In this document: positions 6,870 to 7,010 of the stretch, piece by piece | How positions within the stretch are numbered: position 1 is the stretch's first letter | How the letters are laid out: each line of letters opens with the position of its first letter | Assembly: GCA_009885595.1 (NCBI GenBank) | Contig: VFKJ01000266.1 | Span: 1-7,010, forward strand | Origin: Myxococcales bacterium | Lineage (GTDB): Bacteria > Myxococcota > Myxococcia > Myxococcales > Myxococcaceae | Reading direction: 5' to 3' | DNA length: 7,010 nt | Made by a program: the position numbers and the translations under genes | Notes under the pieces: generated by a model | What the model was told of the DNA's origin: nothing | Database searches by the model: none | Seen by the model: only the letters and a program-made list of their open reading frames with translations

Positions 6870-6880
6870 GTGCGTCGCAC
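6870..6880. promoter_or_regulatory. 11-bp palindrome GTGCG-T-CGCAC
   Basis: A perfect 5-bp inverted repeat with a single central base sits in the middle of the divergent intergenic region, six bases before the TTGAC-N7-GTCAA site. It may be a half of a composite regulator-binding region. GC-rich composition makes chance occurrence possible. Confidence 0.25.
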
Positions 6881-6885
6881 AATCG

Positions 6886-6902
6886 TTGACACCAAGCGTC
6901 AA
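6886..6902. promoter_or_regulatory. Operator-like inverted repeat TTGAC-N7-GTCAA
   Basis: TTGACACCAAGCGTCAA is a perfect 5-bp inverted repeat whose arm centres are 12 bp apart, about one helical turn, as for many dimeric regulators (TetR-, GntR- or MarR-type sites have this format). It lies 67 bp before the dehydrogenase start and 131 bp before the VIT/VWA start. Its left arm also contains a consensus -35 TTGACA (6886-6891), but no good -10 hexamer stands 16-18 bp downstream. It is AT-richer than its surroundings, which makes chance less likely than for the GC-only repeats nearby. Confidence 0.4.
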
Positions 6903-6925
6903 ATGGTGGATTCCGGGTCATCCAT

Positions 6926-6951
6926 GTTGCGGTGCAGCATGGCGACGCAAC
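6926..6951 (+). promoter_or_regulatory. Leader hairpin before the dehydrogenase gene
   Basis: GTTGCG (6926-6931) and CGCAAC (6946-6951) are perfect 6-bp arms around a 14-nt loop, ending 8 bases before the GAGGG Shine-Dalgarno (6960-6964). In a plus-strand transcript this would form a hairpin near the ribosome site; it could equally be a protein-binding site. Confidence 0.3.
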
Positions 6952-6968
6952 TTCACTACGAGGGCAGC

Positions 6969-7010
6969 ATGGAACTCAAAGGCGCAGTGGCAGTGGTTAC
7001 GGGCGGAGCG
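6969..7010 (+). CDS. Short-chain dehydrogenase/reductase (SDR), N-terminus only
   Basis: The 14 codons before the window edge read MELKGAVAVVTGGA. This is the usual start of a classical SDR: a first beta strand followed by the beginning of the TGxxxGxG dinucleotide-binding loop (Thr11-Gly12). SDRs are cytoplasmic NAD(P)-dependent oxidoreductases; the substrate cannot be told from this piece. GAGGG (6960-6964) lies four bases before the ATG. In-frame ATGs at 6939 and 6924 would add 10 or 15 residues, but classical SDRs usually start a few residues before the first strand, which favours 6969. The gene diverges from the VIT/VWA gene across 213 bp, so shared control is possible. Confidence 0.72.
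   Translation, partial: MELKGAVAVVTGGA

Noticed and set aside
6886..6914. Sigma-70 promoter based on the perfect TTGACA
   Set aside because: No acceptable -10 hexamer at 16-18 bp (GATTCC at 17 bp is poor). The TTGAC is better explained as one arm of the inverted repeat.

Overview
The window is very GC-rich, with third-position G/C bias in its real genes. The gene content (a FecR/VIT/VWA/TPR giant, small Cys-rich lipoproteins, an HD-GYP fragment) suggests a Myxococcota-type (deltaproteobacterial) genome. That assignment is inference from style and families, not from a marker gene. No rRNA, tRNA, CRISPR array, insertion sequence or transposase was seen.

Left part (1-886): a stretch of broken genes. 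An HD-GYP phosphodiesterase fragment runs off the left edge on the minus strand. It lacks its HD half and is frameshifted by a 5-bp tandem duplication. Next come two gene remnants that both keep only their 3' ends: a minus-strand Cys-rich secreted protein (470-724) and a plus-strand piece resembling the C-terminus of a FIST-like family I recall as DUF6976 (725-886). They abut 5'-to-5' at one breakpoint near 722-737, as a deletion spanning two divergent genes would leave them.

Middle part (961-6755): intact minus-strand genes. The promoter-distal gene is a 145-aa lipoprotein with ten further cysteines and its own Shine-Dalgarno. Upstream of it are two tightly packed genes: a 1354-aa membrane-anchored protein (TM, FecR-like, VIT, VWA, linker, TPR, possible DUF2135-like C-terminus) and, 3 bp after its stop, a 395-aa protein with three N-terminal TM helices and a long helical/coiled-coil domain. 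Predicted topology puts the large protein's domains outside the membrane and the helical domain of the second protein in the cytoplasm. The pair could work across the inner membrane, but this is a hypothesis.

Right part (6756-7010): a 213-bp divergent intergenic region rich in perfect inverted repeats, including one operator-like site (TTGAC-N7-GTCAA). It ends in the first 14 codons of a plus-strand short-chain dehydrogenase/reductase cut by the window edge.

The best leads are the FecR-VIT-VWA-TPR protein with an altered MIDAS motif and its coupled membrane partner, followed by the rearrangement scar at about 722-737. I found no clear case for a wholly new system.
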